A stretch of DNA of 42,010 nucleotides, taken from positions 1 through 42,010 of the forward strand of contig NZ_JALDTZ010000015.1 in assembly GCF_023109105.1 (NCBI RefSeq), written 5' to 3'. Under the pieces are notes generated by a model, which searched no databases, was not told where the DNA came from, and worked only from the letters and a program-made list of their open reading frames with translations. A program made the translations under genes and the position numbers. This document shows, in pieces, positions 24,007 to 34,199 of this stretch. Position 1 is the first letter of the stretch, and each line of letters opens with the position of its first letter. The stretch comes from Streptococcus mitis. GTDB taxonomy: Bacteria > Bacillota > Bacilli > Lactobacillales > Streptococcaceae.

Positions 24007-25770
24007 ATGAAACGTAGTATGTATGCTGGTCGTGTTCGTGAGGAACACATCGGACAAGAAATAACCTTGAAAGGATGGGTTGGCCGTCGTCGTGACCTTG
24101 GTGGTTTGATCTTTATCGACCTTCGTGACCGTGAAGGAATCATGCAGTTGGTTATCAACCCTGAAAAAGTCTCTGCAGAGGTTATGGCAACAGCTGAAAG
24201 CCTTCGTAGCGAATTTGTTATTGAGGTGACTGGTCAGGTCGCTGCGCGTGAGAAAGCCAATGATAAGTTGCCAACTGGTGCAGTTGAGTTAAACGTGACA
24301 GCTTTGACAGTGCTTAATACAGCTAAAACAACACCATTTGAGATTAAGGATGGCATTGAGGCTAATGACGATACGCGTTTGCGTTACCGTTACCTTGACC
24401 TTCGTCGTCCAGAAATGTTGGAAAATCTTAAACTTCGTGCTAAGGTGACTCACTCTATCCGCAATTACTTGGATGAGCTCGAGTTTATCGACGTGGAGAC
24501 ACCATTCCTTTCTAAGTCAACGCCAGAAGGAGCGCGTGACTATTTGGTACCGTCTCGTGTTAATAAAGGACATTTTTACGCGCTTCCTCAAAGTCCACAA
24601 ATTACGAAACAGCTCTTGATGAATGCTGGTTTTGACCGCTATTACCAAATCGTTAAATGTTTCCGTGACGAGGACTTGCGTGGAGACCGCCAGCCTGAGT
24701 TTACCCAGGTCGACTTGGAAACGTCTTTCCTTACTGAGCAAGAAATTCAAGATATTACAGAAGGCTTGATTGCGCGCGTGATGAAGGAAACCAAAGGTAT
24801 CGAAGTAACGTTACCATTCCCTCGTATGAAATACGATGACGCGATGGCTCTTTACGGTTCTGACAAACCAGATACCCGTTTTGACATGTTGCTTCAGGAC
24901 TTGACAGAAGTGGTCAAGGGTGTAGACTTTAAAGTCTTTTCAGAAGCACCTGCTGTAAAAGCAATTGTAGTCAAAGGCGCAGCGGACAACTATTCACGTA
25001 AAGACATCGACAAGATGACGGAAGTAGCCAAACAGTACGGTGCCAAAGGTCTTGCTTGGGTCAAGGTAGTTGATGGAGAATTAAACGGCCCAGTGGCTAA
25101 ATTCTTGACTTCTATCCAGGGAGAATTGATAGCAGCGCTTGCTCTTGAAGATAAGGACTTGGTTCTCTTTGTTGCTGATACGCTTGAGGTGGCCAATGCA
25201 ACTCTTGGTGCCCTTCGTGGACGTATTGCCAAAGAGCTTGGCTTGATTGATAACGATAAATTTAACTTCCTTTGGGTGGTTGATTGGCCAATGTTTGAAT
25301 GGTCTGAAGAAGAAGGCCGTTACATGAGCGCTCACCATCCATTCACTCTTCCACAGGAAGAGACTGCTCACGAATTAGAAGGTGATTTGGCTAAGGTTCG
25401 TGCCATTGCTTATGATATCGTCTTGAACGGTTATGAGCTTGGTGGTGGTAGCCTTCGTATCAACCAAAAAGATCTTCAAGAACGCATGTTCAAGGCTCTT
25501 GGTTTCTCATCTGAAGAAGCCAATGACCAGTTTGGCTTCCTTCTTGAAGCCATGGACTATGGTTTCCCACCACACGGTGGTTTGGCTATCGGACTTGACC
25601 GATTTGTCATGCTCTTAGCAGGAGAAGAAAATATCCGTGAAGTTATTGCCTTCCCTAAGAACAACAAGGCAACTGACCCAATGACACAAGCTCCTTCAAC
25701 AGTAGCTCTCAAACAACTAGAGGAACTCAGCTTACAAGTAGAAGAAGATGAAACAAGCAAAACGAATTAA
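24007..25770 (+). CDS. aspS: Aspartyl-tRNA synthetase
   Basis: A 587-residue bacterial-type class II synthetase charging tRNA-Asp. The N-terminal OB-fold anticodon-binding domain (about 1-105, [22 protein letters not shown]) is followed by the catalytic core. Visible are [33 protein letters not shown] with motif 2 [17 protein letters not shown], the bacterial GAD insertion domain in the middle, and motif 3 [13 protein letters not shown]. Its 3' end overlaps the next gene by 23 bp. Confidence 0.97.
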   Translation: MKRSMYAGRVREEHIGQEITLKGWVGRRRDLGGLIFIDLRDREGIMQLVINPEKVSAEVMATAESLRSEFVIEVTGQVAAREKANDKLPTGAVELNVTALTVLNTAKTTPFEIKDGIEANDDTRLRYRYLDLRRPEMLENLKLRAKVTHSIRNYLDELEFIDVETPFLSKSTPEGARDYLVPSRVNKGHFYALPQSPQITKQLLMNAGFDRYYQIVKCFRDEDLRGDRQPEFTQVDLETSFLTEQEIQDITEGLIARVMKETKGIEVTLPFPRMKYDDAMALYGSDKPDTRFDMLLQDLTEVVKGVDFKVFSEAPAVKAIVVKGAADNYSRKDIDKMTEVAKQYGAKGLAWVKVVDGELNGPVAKFLTSIQGELIAALALEDKDLVLFVADTLEVANATLGALRGRIAKELGLIDNDKFNFLWVVDWPMFEWSEEEGRYMSAHHPFTLPQEETAHELEGDLAKVRAIAYDIVLNGYELGGGSLRINQKDLQERMFKALGFSSEEANDQFGFLLEAMDYGFPPHGGLAIGLDRFVMLLAGEENIREVIAFPKNNKATDPMTQAPSTVALKQLEELSLQVEEDETSKTN

Positions 25771-26689
25771 GCGGTGGCGCTATTATCTGCGCCGCTTTGC
25801 TCATCAGATAAAAATTTTACGTGTCTTACAAAGCATCTCTCGAGAAAAGTATGATGAGAAGATTTCAGCTTCTCTGGTCTATGGTTTTTTATCAGCAGTA
25901 GCGGTCAATTTCTTTTTCCAACCAGGACATGTGTATTCGAGTGGTGCGACAGGTCTGGCACAGATTATTTCTGCTTTGAGTAATCACTGGTTTGGTTTTC
26001 ACATTCCGATTTCACTGACCTTTTACGCTATTAATTTTCCTTTGATGGTTTTGGCTTGGTATCAGATTGGCCATAAGTTTACGATCTTTACCTTTATTAC
26101 GGTTTCCATGAGTTCCTTCTTTATCCAGTTTGTCCCTGTGGCGACCTTAACGGAGGATCCCATTATCAATGCCCTTTTTGGGGGTGTTGTCATGGGCTTG
26201 GGAATTGGTTTTGCTCTTCGCAACAATATCTCCAGCGGTGGGACGGATATCGTCAGCCTGACCATTCGCAAGAAAACAGGTAAGAATGTTGGTAGTATTT
26301 CTTTCTTGGTAAATGGGACTATCATGCTGATAGCTGGTTTGACTTTTGGTTGGAAATACGCTCTCTACTCTATGATTACCATCTTTGTCTCTAGCCGTGT
26401 GACAGACGCTGTCTTTACCAAGCAAAAACGGATGCAGGCCATGATTGTGACCAATCATCCAGAGAAGGTAATTGAAAAAATCCATAAAAAGTTGCACCGC
26501 GGAGCAACCATGATCCACGATGCAGAAGGAACCTATAATCACGAGAGAAAGGCAGTTTTAATTACTGTCATTACACGTGCAGAGTTTAATGAATTTAAAC
26601 AGATTATGAAACAGGTGGATCCAGGTGCCTTTGTCTCTGTATCGGAGAATGTTCATATTCTGGGACGGTTCGTTGAAACAGATAATTAG
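25748..26689 (+). CDS. YitT-family membrane protein (DUF2179)
   Basis: A 313-residue protein of the YitT/YpjC family. After a very basic N-terminus (about 35 residues) come five or six membrane spans, with the family motifs [19 protein letters not shown] and [16 protein letters not shown] cytosolic C-terminal DUF2179 domain of about 85 residues ([14 protein letters not shown]... [12 protein letters not shown]) follows. The ATG at 25748 lies 23 bp inside aspS; a clear RBS is not visible, so it may depend on translation of aspS. Function of the family is not firmly known. Confidence 0.85.
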   Translation: MKQAKRIKRWRYYLRRFAHQIKILRVLQSISREKYDEKISASLVYGFLSAVAVNFFFQPGHVYSSGATGLAQIISALSNHWFGFHIPISLTFYAINFPLMVLAWYQIGHKFTIFTFITVSMSSFFIQFVPVATLTEDPIINALFGGVVMGLGIGFALRNNISSGGTDIVSLTIRKKTGKNVGSISFLVNGTIMLIAGLTFGWKYALYSMITIFVSSRVTDAVFTKQKRMQAMIVTNHPEKVIEKIHKKLHRGATMIHDAEGTYNHERKAVLITVITRAEFNEFKQIMKQVDPGAFVSVSENVHILGRFVETDN

Positions 26690-26695
26690 TGATTA

Positions 26696-26726
26696 AAAAA
26701 AAACCAGCGTGAGCTGGTTTTTATTT
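26696..26726. terminator. Bidirectional terminator between yitT-like gene and malR
   Basis: AAAACCAGC (26700-26708) pairs with GCTGGTTTT (26713-26721) around a 4-nt loop. It has A and T runs on both sides and overlaps the malR stop codon. Confidence 0.92.
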
Positions 26727-27707
26727 TTCGATAATTTTGTGGGCGATTAACTGACGGTAACAAATTTGTTTATTGCTTTTAGCATCATTGATAATCTGGA
26801 GGATGGTTTCAAGGGAAACACGACCCAGTTCTAGGCTATTGATATCGACATAGGCCGCCAAGTTGAGCTTAGGATTGACCGAGTCAAAGCTGAGAACAGG
26901 AACATCTAGTTGGTGCTTAGCAATATAGTCACAGACCCCTTCGGCTAGGAGACTATCGGTTGTAATGATAGCATCAATCTGCGGGTCATGCTGAAAGAGG
27001 AGTTTGCTAAATTGATATCCTTTTTCTTCTAAGAATTCCGTTGCAAAATAGGTCAAATTTTCATCAATAGGCAGTTGGTGTTGTTTGAGTGCTGACTCAT
27101 AGCCTGTTAAACGGTCTTGCGTTACGAAGAGTCGCTTAGTTCCTCCAATAAAGGCAATTCGTTTGCAGCCTTTTTTGATGAAATATTCAGTTGCATCAAA
27201 ACCAGCTTGGACATTGTCGTTATCGACAAGAGGGATAAAGGGTGAAATGGATTTCCCTAGGATGAGGAAGGGGAACTGCTCATCAGCAACTAGTTTGACC
27301 AAGGGATCCTCCTCTTCGGCATAAAGGAAGATTAAACCATCCACACGTTTACCGTAAACCATCTGTGAAATAGCTTTCAGGCGCTCTTTTTCATCTTTAC
27401 CTGTCGCAATCTGAATAGCATAGTGGTTTTCAGAAGCGACTTGGGCGATACCACGGAGGACAGATGGAAAGAAAGGATTTTGATAGAAGGCATCTGAGTC
27501 GTCAGGAAGGACCAAGCCAATAACTTGGGTATAACTGCTTACCAAACTACGAGCGTTGAGGTTGGGGTGGTAATTGAGCTCCTTCATAGCCTTGCGAACG
27601 CGTTTTTTTGTTTCGTCGCTAATGGTTGATTTATTTTGAATAACACGGGTTACGGTTGAAGGCGAAACACCAGCAGCCTTGGCCACGTCTTTAATCGTAA
27701 CGGGCAT
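26721..27707 (-). CDS. malR: Maltodextrin operon repressor MalR
   Basis: A 328-residue LacI/GalR-family repressor. The N-terminal HTH and hinge are textbook: TIKDVAKAAGVSPSTVTRVIQ then KKRVRKAMKELNYHPNLNARSL. A periplasmic-binding-like ligand domain follows (QVIGLVLPDD… DGLIFLYAEEEDP). In pneumococcus MalR binds operators in the malX-malM intergenic region and releases on maltose or maltodextrin. Candidate operators are visible at 32223, 32315 and 32598. RBS GGAG with a 6-bp spacer. It is co-transcribed with malA, 9 bp apart. Confidence 0.95.
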   Translation of the reverse strand: MPVTIKDVAKAAGVSPSTVTRVIQNKSTISDETKKRVRKAMKELNYHPNLNARSLVSSYTQVIGLVLPDDSDAFYQNPFFPSVLRGIAQVASENHYAIQIATGKDEKERLKAISQMVYGKRVDGLIFLYAEEEDPLVKLVADEQFPFLILGKSISPFIPLVDNDNVQAGFDATEYFIKKGCKRIAFIGGTKRLFVTQDRLTGYESALKQHQLPIDENLTYFATEFLEEKGYQFSKLLFQHDPQIDAIITTDSLLAEGVCDYIAKHQLDVPVLSFDSVNPKLNLAAYVDINSLELGRVSLETILQIINDAKSNKQICYRQLIAHKIIEK

Positions 27708-27716
27708 AAAAATCTC

Positions 27717-28517
27717 CTATTTATGGTAATCTGGATCACGGAAATGCGTTTTATAAAAGATAGTGACCAGATATAGAACAAAAAGAATGTTTTGTACAGT
27801 AATGAGGGTTGTCATATTTTGGCCAAATAATCCCAAAATAAGCGTAATCAGAGTTGGCAATCCTAAACAGTTCAAGATAAAATGGTAGCACTCTTTAAAG
27901 GTTCTAAATGAAAAGAGGCGTGATTTCTTAGTGATATAAAGGAGAAGACTAGCCCCTAGAGAGATGATAAAGAAATTCAAACCAAAGAGGAAGCTGGCAC
28001 CGAGAACTAGGAAGAGACTGATATAGACACGATTCTGTTGGTACCAGTCTGTAGAAATTGCTTGGGTCAAGCTGTCCTTGCTTTTGAAACTCTCAGTCTC
28101 AATCGCTCGGTAAGAGATGCGGGTCAGTTCTTTACTTTCCTTGCTGATGACCAGCTCATTCGTATCGAAATGCAGTTGCAAGTCCTTAGGTAATTCCTTG
28201 CTTTGATTTGGACCAATCACAATAGAAGGCGCTTGACTAGCTGTTCCTGTATAAGTTAATTTGCCATCAACAATTGCAGCATGTTCAGAGAGATCCTGGA
28301 CAACCTCATCTGTCAATGGTTCATAGACATTATCGATAAAGGTTTCTAGCGGATAAGTCTCCTGGGAGCTGTTTTGGATGGCAATGGGTACCATAGACAA
28401 GCTGATAAGGAAGATACTGGTAAAGAGAAGCTGAAACCAGTTGAGTCCGAAACGTTTGGACAGGGGCTTACGAAATCCCCAAATACTTGAAAAATATGAA
28501 AATGGATATGGAAGCAT
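27717..28517 (-). CDS. malA: Maltodextrin utilization protein MalA (DUF1189)
   Basis: A 266-residue integral membrane protein of the DUF1189 family, called MalA in the pneumococcal mal locus. Four spans are visible: one near residues 28-48, then a 110-residue external loop, then a cluster at about 170-260. The role is not defined biochemically; it is not the MalA alpha-glucosidase of other species. It is the first gene of the malA-malR unit, with a consensus promoter upstream. The RBS is weak. Confidence 0.88.
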   Translation of the reverse strand: MLPYPFSYFSSIWGFRKPLSKRFGLNWFQLLFTSIFLISLSMVPIAIQNSSQETYPLETFIDNVYEPLTDEVVQDLSEHAAIVDGKLTYTGTASQAPSIVIGPNQSKELPKDLQLHFDTNELVISKESKELTRISYRAIETESFKSKDSLTQAISTDWYQQNRVYISLFLVLGASFLFGLNFFIISLGASLLLYITKKSRLFSFRTFKECYHFILNCLGLPTLITLILGLFGQNMTTLITVQNILFVLYLVTIFYKTHFRDPDYHK

Positions 28518-28554
28518 TTGTATCTTTCTAAAAGGTGTTTTCTATATGAGTATT

Positions 28555-28583
28555 ATTATATAGAGAAATGTGCTTTATTTCAA
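28555..28583 (-). promoter_or_regulatory. malAR promoter
   Basis: On the minus strand TTGAAA (28583-28578), a 17-bp spacer and TATAAT (28560-28555). No MalR-like palindrome overlaps it. Confidence 0.8.
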
Positions 28584-28640
28584 GTCTAGGAGGCAAATTG
28601 CTTGCTACAAGGATAGTTTTATAGTAACAAGCTCTAAAAT

Positions 28641-28680
28641 GAAAAAGGGTGGCCGGGATATATTATCCCTTGTCGCCACC
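28641..28680 (-). terminator. malXCD terminator overlapping the malD stop
   Basis: On the minus strand GGTGGC/GCCACC with inner GGGAT/ATCCC, followed by CTTTTTC. The left arm lies in the last malD codons, so the hairpin includes the stop codon at 28663. Confidence 0.8.
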
Positions 28681-29505
28681 ACTTGTAAGTCCTGAAACAA
28701 AGTTCTTTTGTAGGAAGAAGAAGAGAATACAGATTGGAAGTGCGATGAGGATAGCACCTGCTGAGAAGTAGGCAATCTTCAAGTTTTTCGCATTGTTAAC
28801 GAAGGTTTGGAGACCTACGGCAACAGTAAAGTATTCTTTCTCACGAAGCAAGAAACTAGAGAGGATGTAGTCTCCGAAAGGTCCCATGAAGGCCCAGAGA
28901 GCTTGTACGGCAACCATTGGGCGAACAAGTGGAAGAACAATTTGCCAGAAGCGGCGGAAGTGTCCTGCACCGTCTAGTTTTGCAGATTCGTCTAGAGACA
29001 TTGGCACTGTATCGAAGTAACCTTTCATCAACCAAGCATTCATCGGGATACCTCCACCAACATAAAGGAAGATGAGGAACCAGCTGTGGTTGAGGGCGTT
29101 CAACATAAGTGCCATAACGAAGAAGGCTGTCAAAGCGGCCATGGTTGGCACCATTTGGATAATCAAGAAGAAGACCAAACTTTGTTTACGAGCCAAGAAA
29201 TTATAACGGCTGTAAGCATAACCAGCAAGTACGATGATACTTGTTTGAACAACCATGGTAATCAAGGCGATAATCAAGGTATTGAGATACCAAGTACCAT
29301 ATAAGGTTTCAGTGAAGAGTCCTTTAAAGTTATCAAAATTGAAGTCGATGTTAGTATCTAGTTTAAAGGCTGCGACGTTACCTGCCTTGAAGGCTGACAT
29401 AATAGTAATTAACAATGGATAGATAATCACGACTGAGAGGCCAATCAAGTAGAGGTAAGTGAGGGTTTGAGTCAGTCTACGTTTGAGTTTAATTGAGTTA
29501 TTCAT
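28663..29505 (-). CDS. malD: Maltodextrin ABC permease MalD (MalG-like)
   Basis: Start chosen at 29505: GGAGG lies 9 bp upstream, and the ATG comes one base after the malC stop. The 280-residue permease has six spans and the EAA loop used for ATPase contact ([20 protein letters not shown], followed by IVLPLVRP). It pairs with MalC to form the channel that moves maltodextrin delivered by MalX. No ATPase gene lies in the operon, so a shared sugar ATPase such as MsmK, known for pneumococcal sugar ABC systems, probably powers it. Confidence 0.95.
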   Translation of the reverse strand: MNNSIKLKRRLTQTLTYLYLIGLSVVIIYPLLITIMSAFKAGNVAAFKLDTNIDFNFDNFKGLFTETLYGTWYLNTLIIALITMVVQTSIIVLAGYAYSRYNFLARKQSLVFFLIIQMVPTMAALTAFFVMALMLNALNHSWFLIFLYVGGGIPMNAWLMKGYFDTVPMSLDESAKLDGAGHFRRFWQIVLPLVRPMVAVQALWAFMGPFGDYILSSFLLREKEYFTVAVGLQTFVNNAKNLKIAYFSAGAILIALPICILFFFLQKNFVSGLTSGGDKG

Positions 29506-29506
29506 C

Positions 29507-30799
29507 TTAGACGTCCTCCATATCAAATGCGTGTAGTTTCTTGAATGCGATCATAGAAATTGAGATGACAATGATAGAGATGATCAAGGTAACAGCTGCC
29601 GCCATTGAGTATTGAGGAGATGTACCTGTTGTCAAACGGTAGATCCATGAAATCAAGATATCAGTTGAACCAGCTCCACCTCCGACACTACCAGGTCCTC
29701 CACCATTGAAGAGGTACATGATAGAGAAGTTGTTAAAGTTAAAGGTGTATTGGCTAATTAAAGTAGGTGCCGCAACAGCCAAGATCATTGGGAAAGTGAT
29801 GTTGCGGAATTTTTGCCAAGCATTAGCACCGTCAATATAAGCTGCTTCGTAGAGGTCGTTAGGAATAGACTGCAAGATACCCAAGGTCAAAACGTAGATG
29901 TATGGGAATCCAAGCCAACCTTGCATCATAATCAAAGCAATTTTAGTCCAAGTTGGGTCTGTTTTCCAAGGGATAAGAGCTCCATCTAGGAAGGGAAGGA
30001 ACTTAGCCAAAATCGGTAAAACTTGAGTGTTGATAGCACCGACACTATCGTTAAACATGTTTGAGAATGTCAAGATAGTGATAAAGGCTGGGACAGCCCA
30101 AGGAAGAAGGAAAATAACACCAAAGATACGCTTTCCTTTGATAAATGGTTGGTTAGCAATGATAGCTGTGAAGATACCGATAACGATTTGTAAAGTTGAG
30201 GCAGCCAAAGCCCAGATGATAGTCCAAGAAAGAACGGCACCGAAGGCAGAACGGAAGGTACTCAAACTCCAGATATTCGTAAAGTTGGTCAAACCAACCC
30301 AGTCCAACAATTTGTTTGGTGGCAAGTGTTGGAAGTCGTAGTTAGTAAAGGCAATCATCAAGGTTACGATAACTGGGAAGATAATCGCAAAAGTCATTGC
30401 AACATAAGATGGAATGATCAAGAGGTAAGGGAAGCCATTTTCATAAATCCCTTTGATCATGTCTTTGAGGGTACGTGGAACTGGAATTCCATTGTTAATA
30501 CGTTTTGCGATTGTATGTGCATCTTTAATATTTGAGAAATAGAAGAGTACATAAACGACTACAAAGATTAAATGGAAGGCACCACGAATCAGCATGAAGA
30601 GGGAATTATCACGACCTGGTTTGTCACCAAGAGTGATGAGATTGCTTAATTCAGGGGCTGCAAGTGCTAGGAAATAAAGGACAAATACAATGGTTACACC
30701 AAGGAATATAAAACCTTTGGCTTTTTGTTTATTGTAAATCTGTCCTAAGCCAGGAATGATAGACAGCAGGGCTGCTTTACTAGGTTGTTGCTTTTCCAT
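29507..30799 (-). CDS. malC: Maltodextrin ABC permease MalC (MalF-like)
   Basis: Start chosen at 30799 ([13 protein letters not shown]), with AAAGGAG just upstream; a longer in-frame start begins within the leader. The 430-residue product has an N-terminal extension with three extra hydrophobic segments before the core permease, as in MalF. The EAA loop reads [23 protein letters not shown] (split by me into [12 protein letters not shown] and [11 protein letters not shown]). It is the second gene of malXCD, following a GC-rich hairpin that may reduce readthrough from malX. Confidence 0.95.
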   Translation of the reverse strand: MEKQQPSKAALLSIIPGLGQIYNKQKAKGFIFLGVTIVFVLYFLALAAPELSNLITLGDKPGRDNSLFMLIRGAFHLIFVVVYVLFYFSNIKDAHTIAKRINNGIPVPRTLKDMIKGIYENGFPYLLIIPSYVAMTFAIIFPVIVTLMIAFTNYDFQHLPPNKLLDWVGLTNFTNIWSLSTFRSAFGAVLSWTIIWALAASTLQIVIGIFTAIIANQPFIKGKRIFGVIFLLPWAVPAFITILTFSNMFNDSVGAINTQVLPILAKFLPFLDGALIPWKTDPTWTKIALIMMQGWLGFPYIYVLTLGILQSIPNDLYEAAYIDGANAWQKFRNITFPMILAVAAPTLISQYTFNFNNFSIMYLFNGGGPGSVGGGAGSTDILISWIYRLTTGTSPQYSMAAAVTLIISIIVISISMIAFKKLHAFDMEDV

Positions 30800-30869
30800 A
30801 ATAACTCCTTTCATAGGATACTGGTTTTCAATCAAAACCTAAACTATACATGTTTCTTATTGATAAATT

Positions 30870-30906
30870 CAAAGGGGGATTTGAATTCCCCCCCCTTGAA
30901 CAAATT
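30870..30906 (-). terminator. Partial terminator/attenuator between malX and malC
   Basis: On the minus strand an 8-G run (30895-30888) pairs with CCCCC (30878-30874), flanked by CAA/TTTG and followed by few Ts. It probably lets only part of the transcripts reach malC and malD, giving excess binding protein. Confidence 0.65.
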
Positions 30907-30908
30907 TT

Positions 30909-32180
30909 TTATTCACCAAATTTTTGTTTGATTGTTTCTTTGATCAATGTAACAGCGTCGTTAGCAGCTGTTTTCGCATCTTTCTTACCACTTACAGCAT
31001 CAAAGAGCATAGTTTTCGCTGGATCCCAAACTGCAGACATTTGAGAGATGTTTGGCATTGGTTGAGCGTTCTTGAACTGTTTGATAACAGCTGTTGTCAA
31101 CTCATCATTTTTACCTTCAGCGTATGAACGAGCTTCAGTGTTAGCTGGGATTTCGTTAGTTTTATCGTAGAATGCTTTTTGTTGTTCAGTTGAAACTAGG
31201 AAGTCTACAAATTTTTGTGCGCCTTCAAGGTTCTTAGTGCTTGATGGGATGATCCAAGCTTTACCACCACCGAATGCAGCGTAATCTTTTCCGTTTGGAA
31301 GAGTTGGGATAGTAGCAACACCGTAGTTTACTTTAGCATCTTTGAATGCTTGAGCTTTCCAAGGTCCATCGATAATAGCAGCTGTTTTACCTTCTTGGAA
31401 TTGAGTTTGGATCAAGTTTCCAGCACCTTCAGTATCTTGCATACCTTTAGGCCATTTTTCGTACCAAGATTTAGCGTAGTTGATACCTGCAATAGAACCG
31501 TCGTTTGCAAGACCGATGTCTTTAGGATCTTTACCGTTTTGTCCGAATACGTAACCACCGTTACCAGCAAGGAGTCCGTATGCGTAGTAGAAGTTTGTCC
31601 AGTCAGCTAGGAAGGCAGTAGTTTTGCCATCTTCACCAGCGAAAGCGTATTTGCTGTCTTTAGCAAGGTTTTCCAAATCAGCAAATGTTTTAGGAGCTTC
31701 TTTCACCAAGTCTTTGTTATAGTACAAAACGAGTGATTCGATAACAGCTGGAGCACCATAGACTTTACCGTCAGCAGCTGTTACAAGAGATTTAGTTTTA
31801 TCATCTGTTTTAGCGCCGTCGCTCAATTTCACTTCTGAAAGTTGTCCGTCAGTACCAAGGCTACCTACACGGTCGTATGGAGCCATCATAACGTCAGGAG
31901 CTTGACCTGATTGGTTGTCAAGAGAAAGTTTGTCAAGACCACCCATTTGGTCACCAGATTTGATGTTAACTGTTGTTCCTGATTGTTCTTTATAAGCTTT
32001 AGCAACTGTTTCAGCATAAGCTTTGTATTGGTCTTCAACGTAAAGAGTGATTTCTTTACCTTCAGATGAACCAGCATCAGCAGCTTTTTCAGCAGGTTTG
32101 CTTCCGCAAGCTACCAAAAGCAAGCTAGCAAGTGTAGCAGTTCCAAGCACAGCAGCGCTCTTCATGAATTTAGATGACAT
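30909..32180 (-). CDS. malX: Maltodextrin-binding lipoprotein MalX
   Basis: A 423-residue solute-binding lipoprotein. The signal peptide ends in the lipobox LLVAC with Cys25 as lipid attachment site. The mature part is a MalE-type family 1 binding protein (ITLYVEDQYKAYAETVAKAY, DVMMAPYDRVGSL, AAIIDGPWKAQAF). It captures linear maltodextrins at the cell surface for MalC/MalD. A strong RBS (AGGAGG) precedes the ATG. It is transcribed divergently from malM and sits first in the operon. Confidence 0.96.
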   Translation of the reverse strand: MSSKFMKSAAVLGTATLASLLLVACGSKPAEKAADAGSSEGKEITLYVEDQYKAYAETVAKAYKEQSGTTVNIKSGDQMGGLDKLSLDNQSGQAPDVMMAPYDRVGSLGTDGQLSEVKLSDGAKTDDKTKSLVTAADGKVYGAPAVIESLVLYYNKDLVKEAPKTFADLENLAKDSKYAFAGEDGKTTAFLADWTNFYYAYGLLAGNGGYVFGQNGKDPKDIGLANDGSIAGINYAKSWYEKWPKGMQDTEGAGNLIQTQFQEGKTAAIIDGPWKAQAFKDAKVNYGVATIPTLPNGKDYAAFGGGKAWIIPSSTKNLEGAQKFVDFLVSTEQQKAFYDKTNEIPANTEARSYAEGKNDELTTAVIKQFKNAQPMPNISQMSAVWDPAKTMLFDAVSGKKDAKTAANDAVTLIKETIKQKFGE

Positions 32181-32222
32181 AGTGTATTCCTCCTAAAGAA
32201 TAACAAATTTTATAATGAGGAA

Positions 32223-32277
32223 ACGCAAACGTTTTCCTTTATGGGACTAGTATAGCACAATCAGAAAGCGGTTGCAA
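32223..32277 (-). promoter_or_regulatory. malX promoter and MalR-like operator
   Basis: On the minus strand TTGCAA (32277-32272), a 17-bp spacer and TATACT (32254-32249). Downstream, GGAAAACGTTTGCGT (32237-32223) resembles half of the palindrome at the malM promoter, positioned to block transcription. Confidence 0.85.
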
Positions 32278-32314
32278 GTAATTTTTGTAAAAATTTTTAA
32301 AAAAATTGTAAAAA

Positions 32315-32332
32315 AAAGCAAACGCTTTAACG
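32315..32332. promoter_or_regulatory. Second MalR/cre-like box between malX and malM
   Basis: AAAGCAAACGCTTTAACG matches the LacI-family core GCAAACG(C/T)TT and may bind MalR or CcpA upstream of malX. A weaker GAAAACGATTGCC lies at 32391-32403. Confidence 0.55.
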
Positions 32333-32425
32333 TTATATAATAGTAGAAAACCCCAAAAATCGATTTTATTTTAAATTTAAAAAAAGTTGAGAAAACGATT
32401 GCCTAATTTACAAATGGAAATGAGA

Positions 32426-32466
32426 GGAGTTTGTCTCCTTATTTTCACTTAATAAGATAAGTGAAA
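32426..32466. repeat. Hairpins in the malX-malM intergenic region
   Basis: A perfect 9-bp inverted repeat TTTCACTTA (32443-32451)/TAAGTGAAA (32458-32466). Immediately before it is a partly overlapping alternative pairing, AAATGAGAGGAG with CTCCTTATTTTC. It lies upstream of both promoters, so it is unlikely to be transcribed from either; its role is unclear. Confidence 0.5.
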
Positions 32467-32562
32467 CCCTGATTCTTATTTTGTTTGTTTTCTGAAAGAA
32501 TATATATACGAGTAGGAAGAAAAAAATTTTAAAAAATAATCAAAAAAGTTTTTTAAAACCGC

Positions 32563-32615
32563 TTGCATTTATCGAAAAAATACGCTATACTTATCTTAAC
32601 GCAAACGTTTGCGTT
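32563..32615 (+). promoter_or_regulatory. malMP promoter with perfect MalR palindrome
   Basis: TTGCAT (32563-32568), a 17-bp spacer and TATACT (32586-32591). The perfect 18-bp palindrome AACGCAAACGTTTGCGTT (32598-32615) covers the expected transcription start. Confidence 0.92.
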
Positions 32616-32659
32616 CGTAAAAATATAATATCTAACTATAAACACATGAGGTGCTTATT

Positions 32660-34177
32660 ATGAAAAAACGTCAAAGTGGTGTGTTGATGCACATTTCTTC
32701 TCTTCCAGGAGCATACGGAATCGGTTCATTTGGTAAAAGTGCATACGACTTCGTTGATTTCTTGGTTCGCACAAAACAACGTTACTGGCAAATCCTTCCA
32801 CTAGGAACAACTAGTTATGGAGATTCTCCCTACCAATCTTTCTCAGCCTTCGCAGGAAACACTCATTTCATCGATTTGGATATCTTGGTAGAGCAAGGCT
32901 TGTTGCAAGCAAGTGACCTTGAAGGAGTTGACTTTGGTAGCGATGCGTCTGAAGTTGACTATGCGAAAATCTACTATGCACGTCGTCCTCTTTTAGAAAA
33001 AGCGGTCAAACGTTTCTTGGAAGTAGGAGATGTTAAAGGTTTTGAGAAATTTGCTCAAGACAACCAATCATGGCTTGAACTCTTTGCAGAGTATATGGCT
33101 ATTAAAGAGCATTTTGACAATCTTGCTTGGACTGAATGGCCAGATGCAGATGCTCGTGCTCGTAAAGCTTCAGCACTTGAAAGCTACCGTGAGCAATTGG
33201 CAGACAAGTTGGTTTACCACCGTGTGACTCAGTTCTTCTTCTTCCAACAATGGTTGAAATTGAAAGCTTACGCTAACGACAACCACATCGAAATCGTTGG
33301 GGACATGCCAATCTATGTAGCGGAAGATTCAAGCGATATGTGGGCAAATCCACATCTCTTCAAGACAGATGTCAACGGTAAGGCGACTTGCATCGCAGGA
33401 TGCCCACCAGATGAATTTTCTGCAACTGGTCAGCTTTGGGGTAACCCAATCTATGACTGGGAAGCAATGGACAAAGACGGCTACAAATGGTGGATTGAAC
33501 GCTTGCGTGAAAGCTTTAAGATCTACGACATCGTTCGTATCGACCACTTCCGTGGATTTGAGTCTTATTGGGAAATCCCTGCTGGTTCCGATACAGCAGC
33601 ACCTGGTGAGTGGGTGAAAGGTCCTGGCTACAAGCTTTTTGCAGCCGTTAAGGAAGAACTTGGTGAGCTAAACATCATCGCCGAAGACCTTGGTTTCATG
33701 ACAGACGAAGTTATCGAATTGCGTGAACGTACTGGCTTCCCAGGAATGAAGATTCTTCAATTTGCCTTCAACCCAGAAGACGAAAGCATTGATAGCCCAC
33801 ACTTGGCACCTGCTAACTCAGTTATGTACACAGGAACACACGATAACAATACGGTCCTTGGTTGGTACCGTAACGAGATCGATGATCCAACTCGTGAGTA
33901 CATGGCTCGTTACACAAACCGTAAAGAGTACGAAACAGTGGTGCATGCTATGCTTCGTACAGCTTTTGCTTCAGTAAGTTTCATGACGATTGCTACTATG
34001 CAAGATTTGCTAGAGTTGGATGGTTCAGCTCGTATGAACTTCCCATCTACTCTTGGTGGAAACTGGTCATGGCGTATGACAGAGGAACAATTGACTCCTG
34101 CTGTCGAAGAAACTTTGCTTGACTTGACTACAATTTATCGCCGTATCAATGAAAATTTGGTAGAATTAAAGAAATAA
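32660..34177 (+). CDS. malM: 4-alpha-glucanotransferase (amylomaltase) MalM/MalQ
   Basis: Start at ATG 32660, with TGAGGTG 6 bp upstream; an in-frame GTG at 32651 sits in that RBS. The 505-residue GH77 enzyme transfers glucan segments between maltodextrins and frees glucose. Catalytic signatures are present: [14 protein letters not shown] with the nucleophile Asp, NIIAEDLGF with the acid/base Glu, and [13 protein letters not shown]. It works with MalP, encoded 22 bp downstream, to turn imported maltodextrins into glucose and glucose-1-phosphate. MalM is the streptococcal name. Confidence 0.96.
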   Translation: MKKRQSGVLMHISSLPGAYGIGSFGKSAYDFVDFLVRTKQRYWQILPLGTTSYGDSPYQSFSAFAGNTHFIDLDILVEQGLLQASDLEGVDFGSDASEVDYAKIYYARRPLLEKAVKRFLEVGDVKGFEKFAQDNQSWLELFAEYMAIKEHFDNLAWTEWPDADARARKASALESYREQLADKLVYHRVTQFFFFQQWLKLKAYANDNHIEIVGDMPIYVAEDSSDMWANPHLFKTDVNGKATCIAGCPPDEFSATGQLWGNPIYDWEAMDKDGYKWWIERLRESFKIYDIVRIDHFRGFESYWEIPAGSDTAAPGEWVKGPGYKLFAAVKEELGELNIIAEDLGFMTDEVIELRERTGFPGMKILQFAFNPEDESIDSPHLAPANSVMYTGTHDNNTVLGWYRNEIDDPTREYMARYTNRKEYETVVHAMLRTAFASVSFMTIATMQDLLELDGSARMNFPSTLGGNWSWRMTEEQLTPAVEETLLDLTTIYRRINENLVELKK

Positions 34178-34199
34178 GACATTATCAGGAGACACAAAA

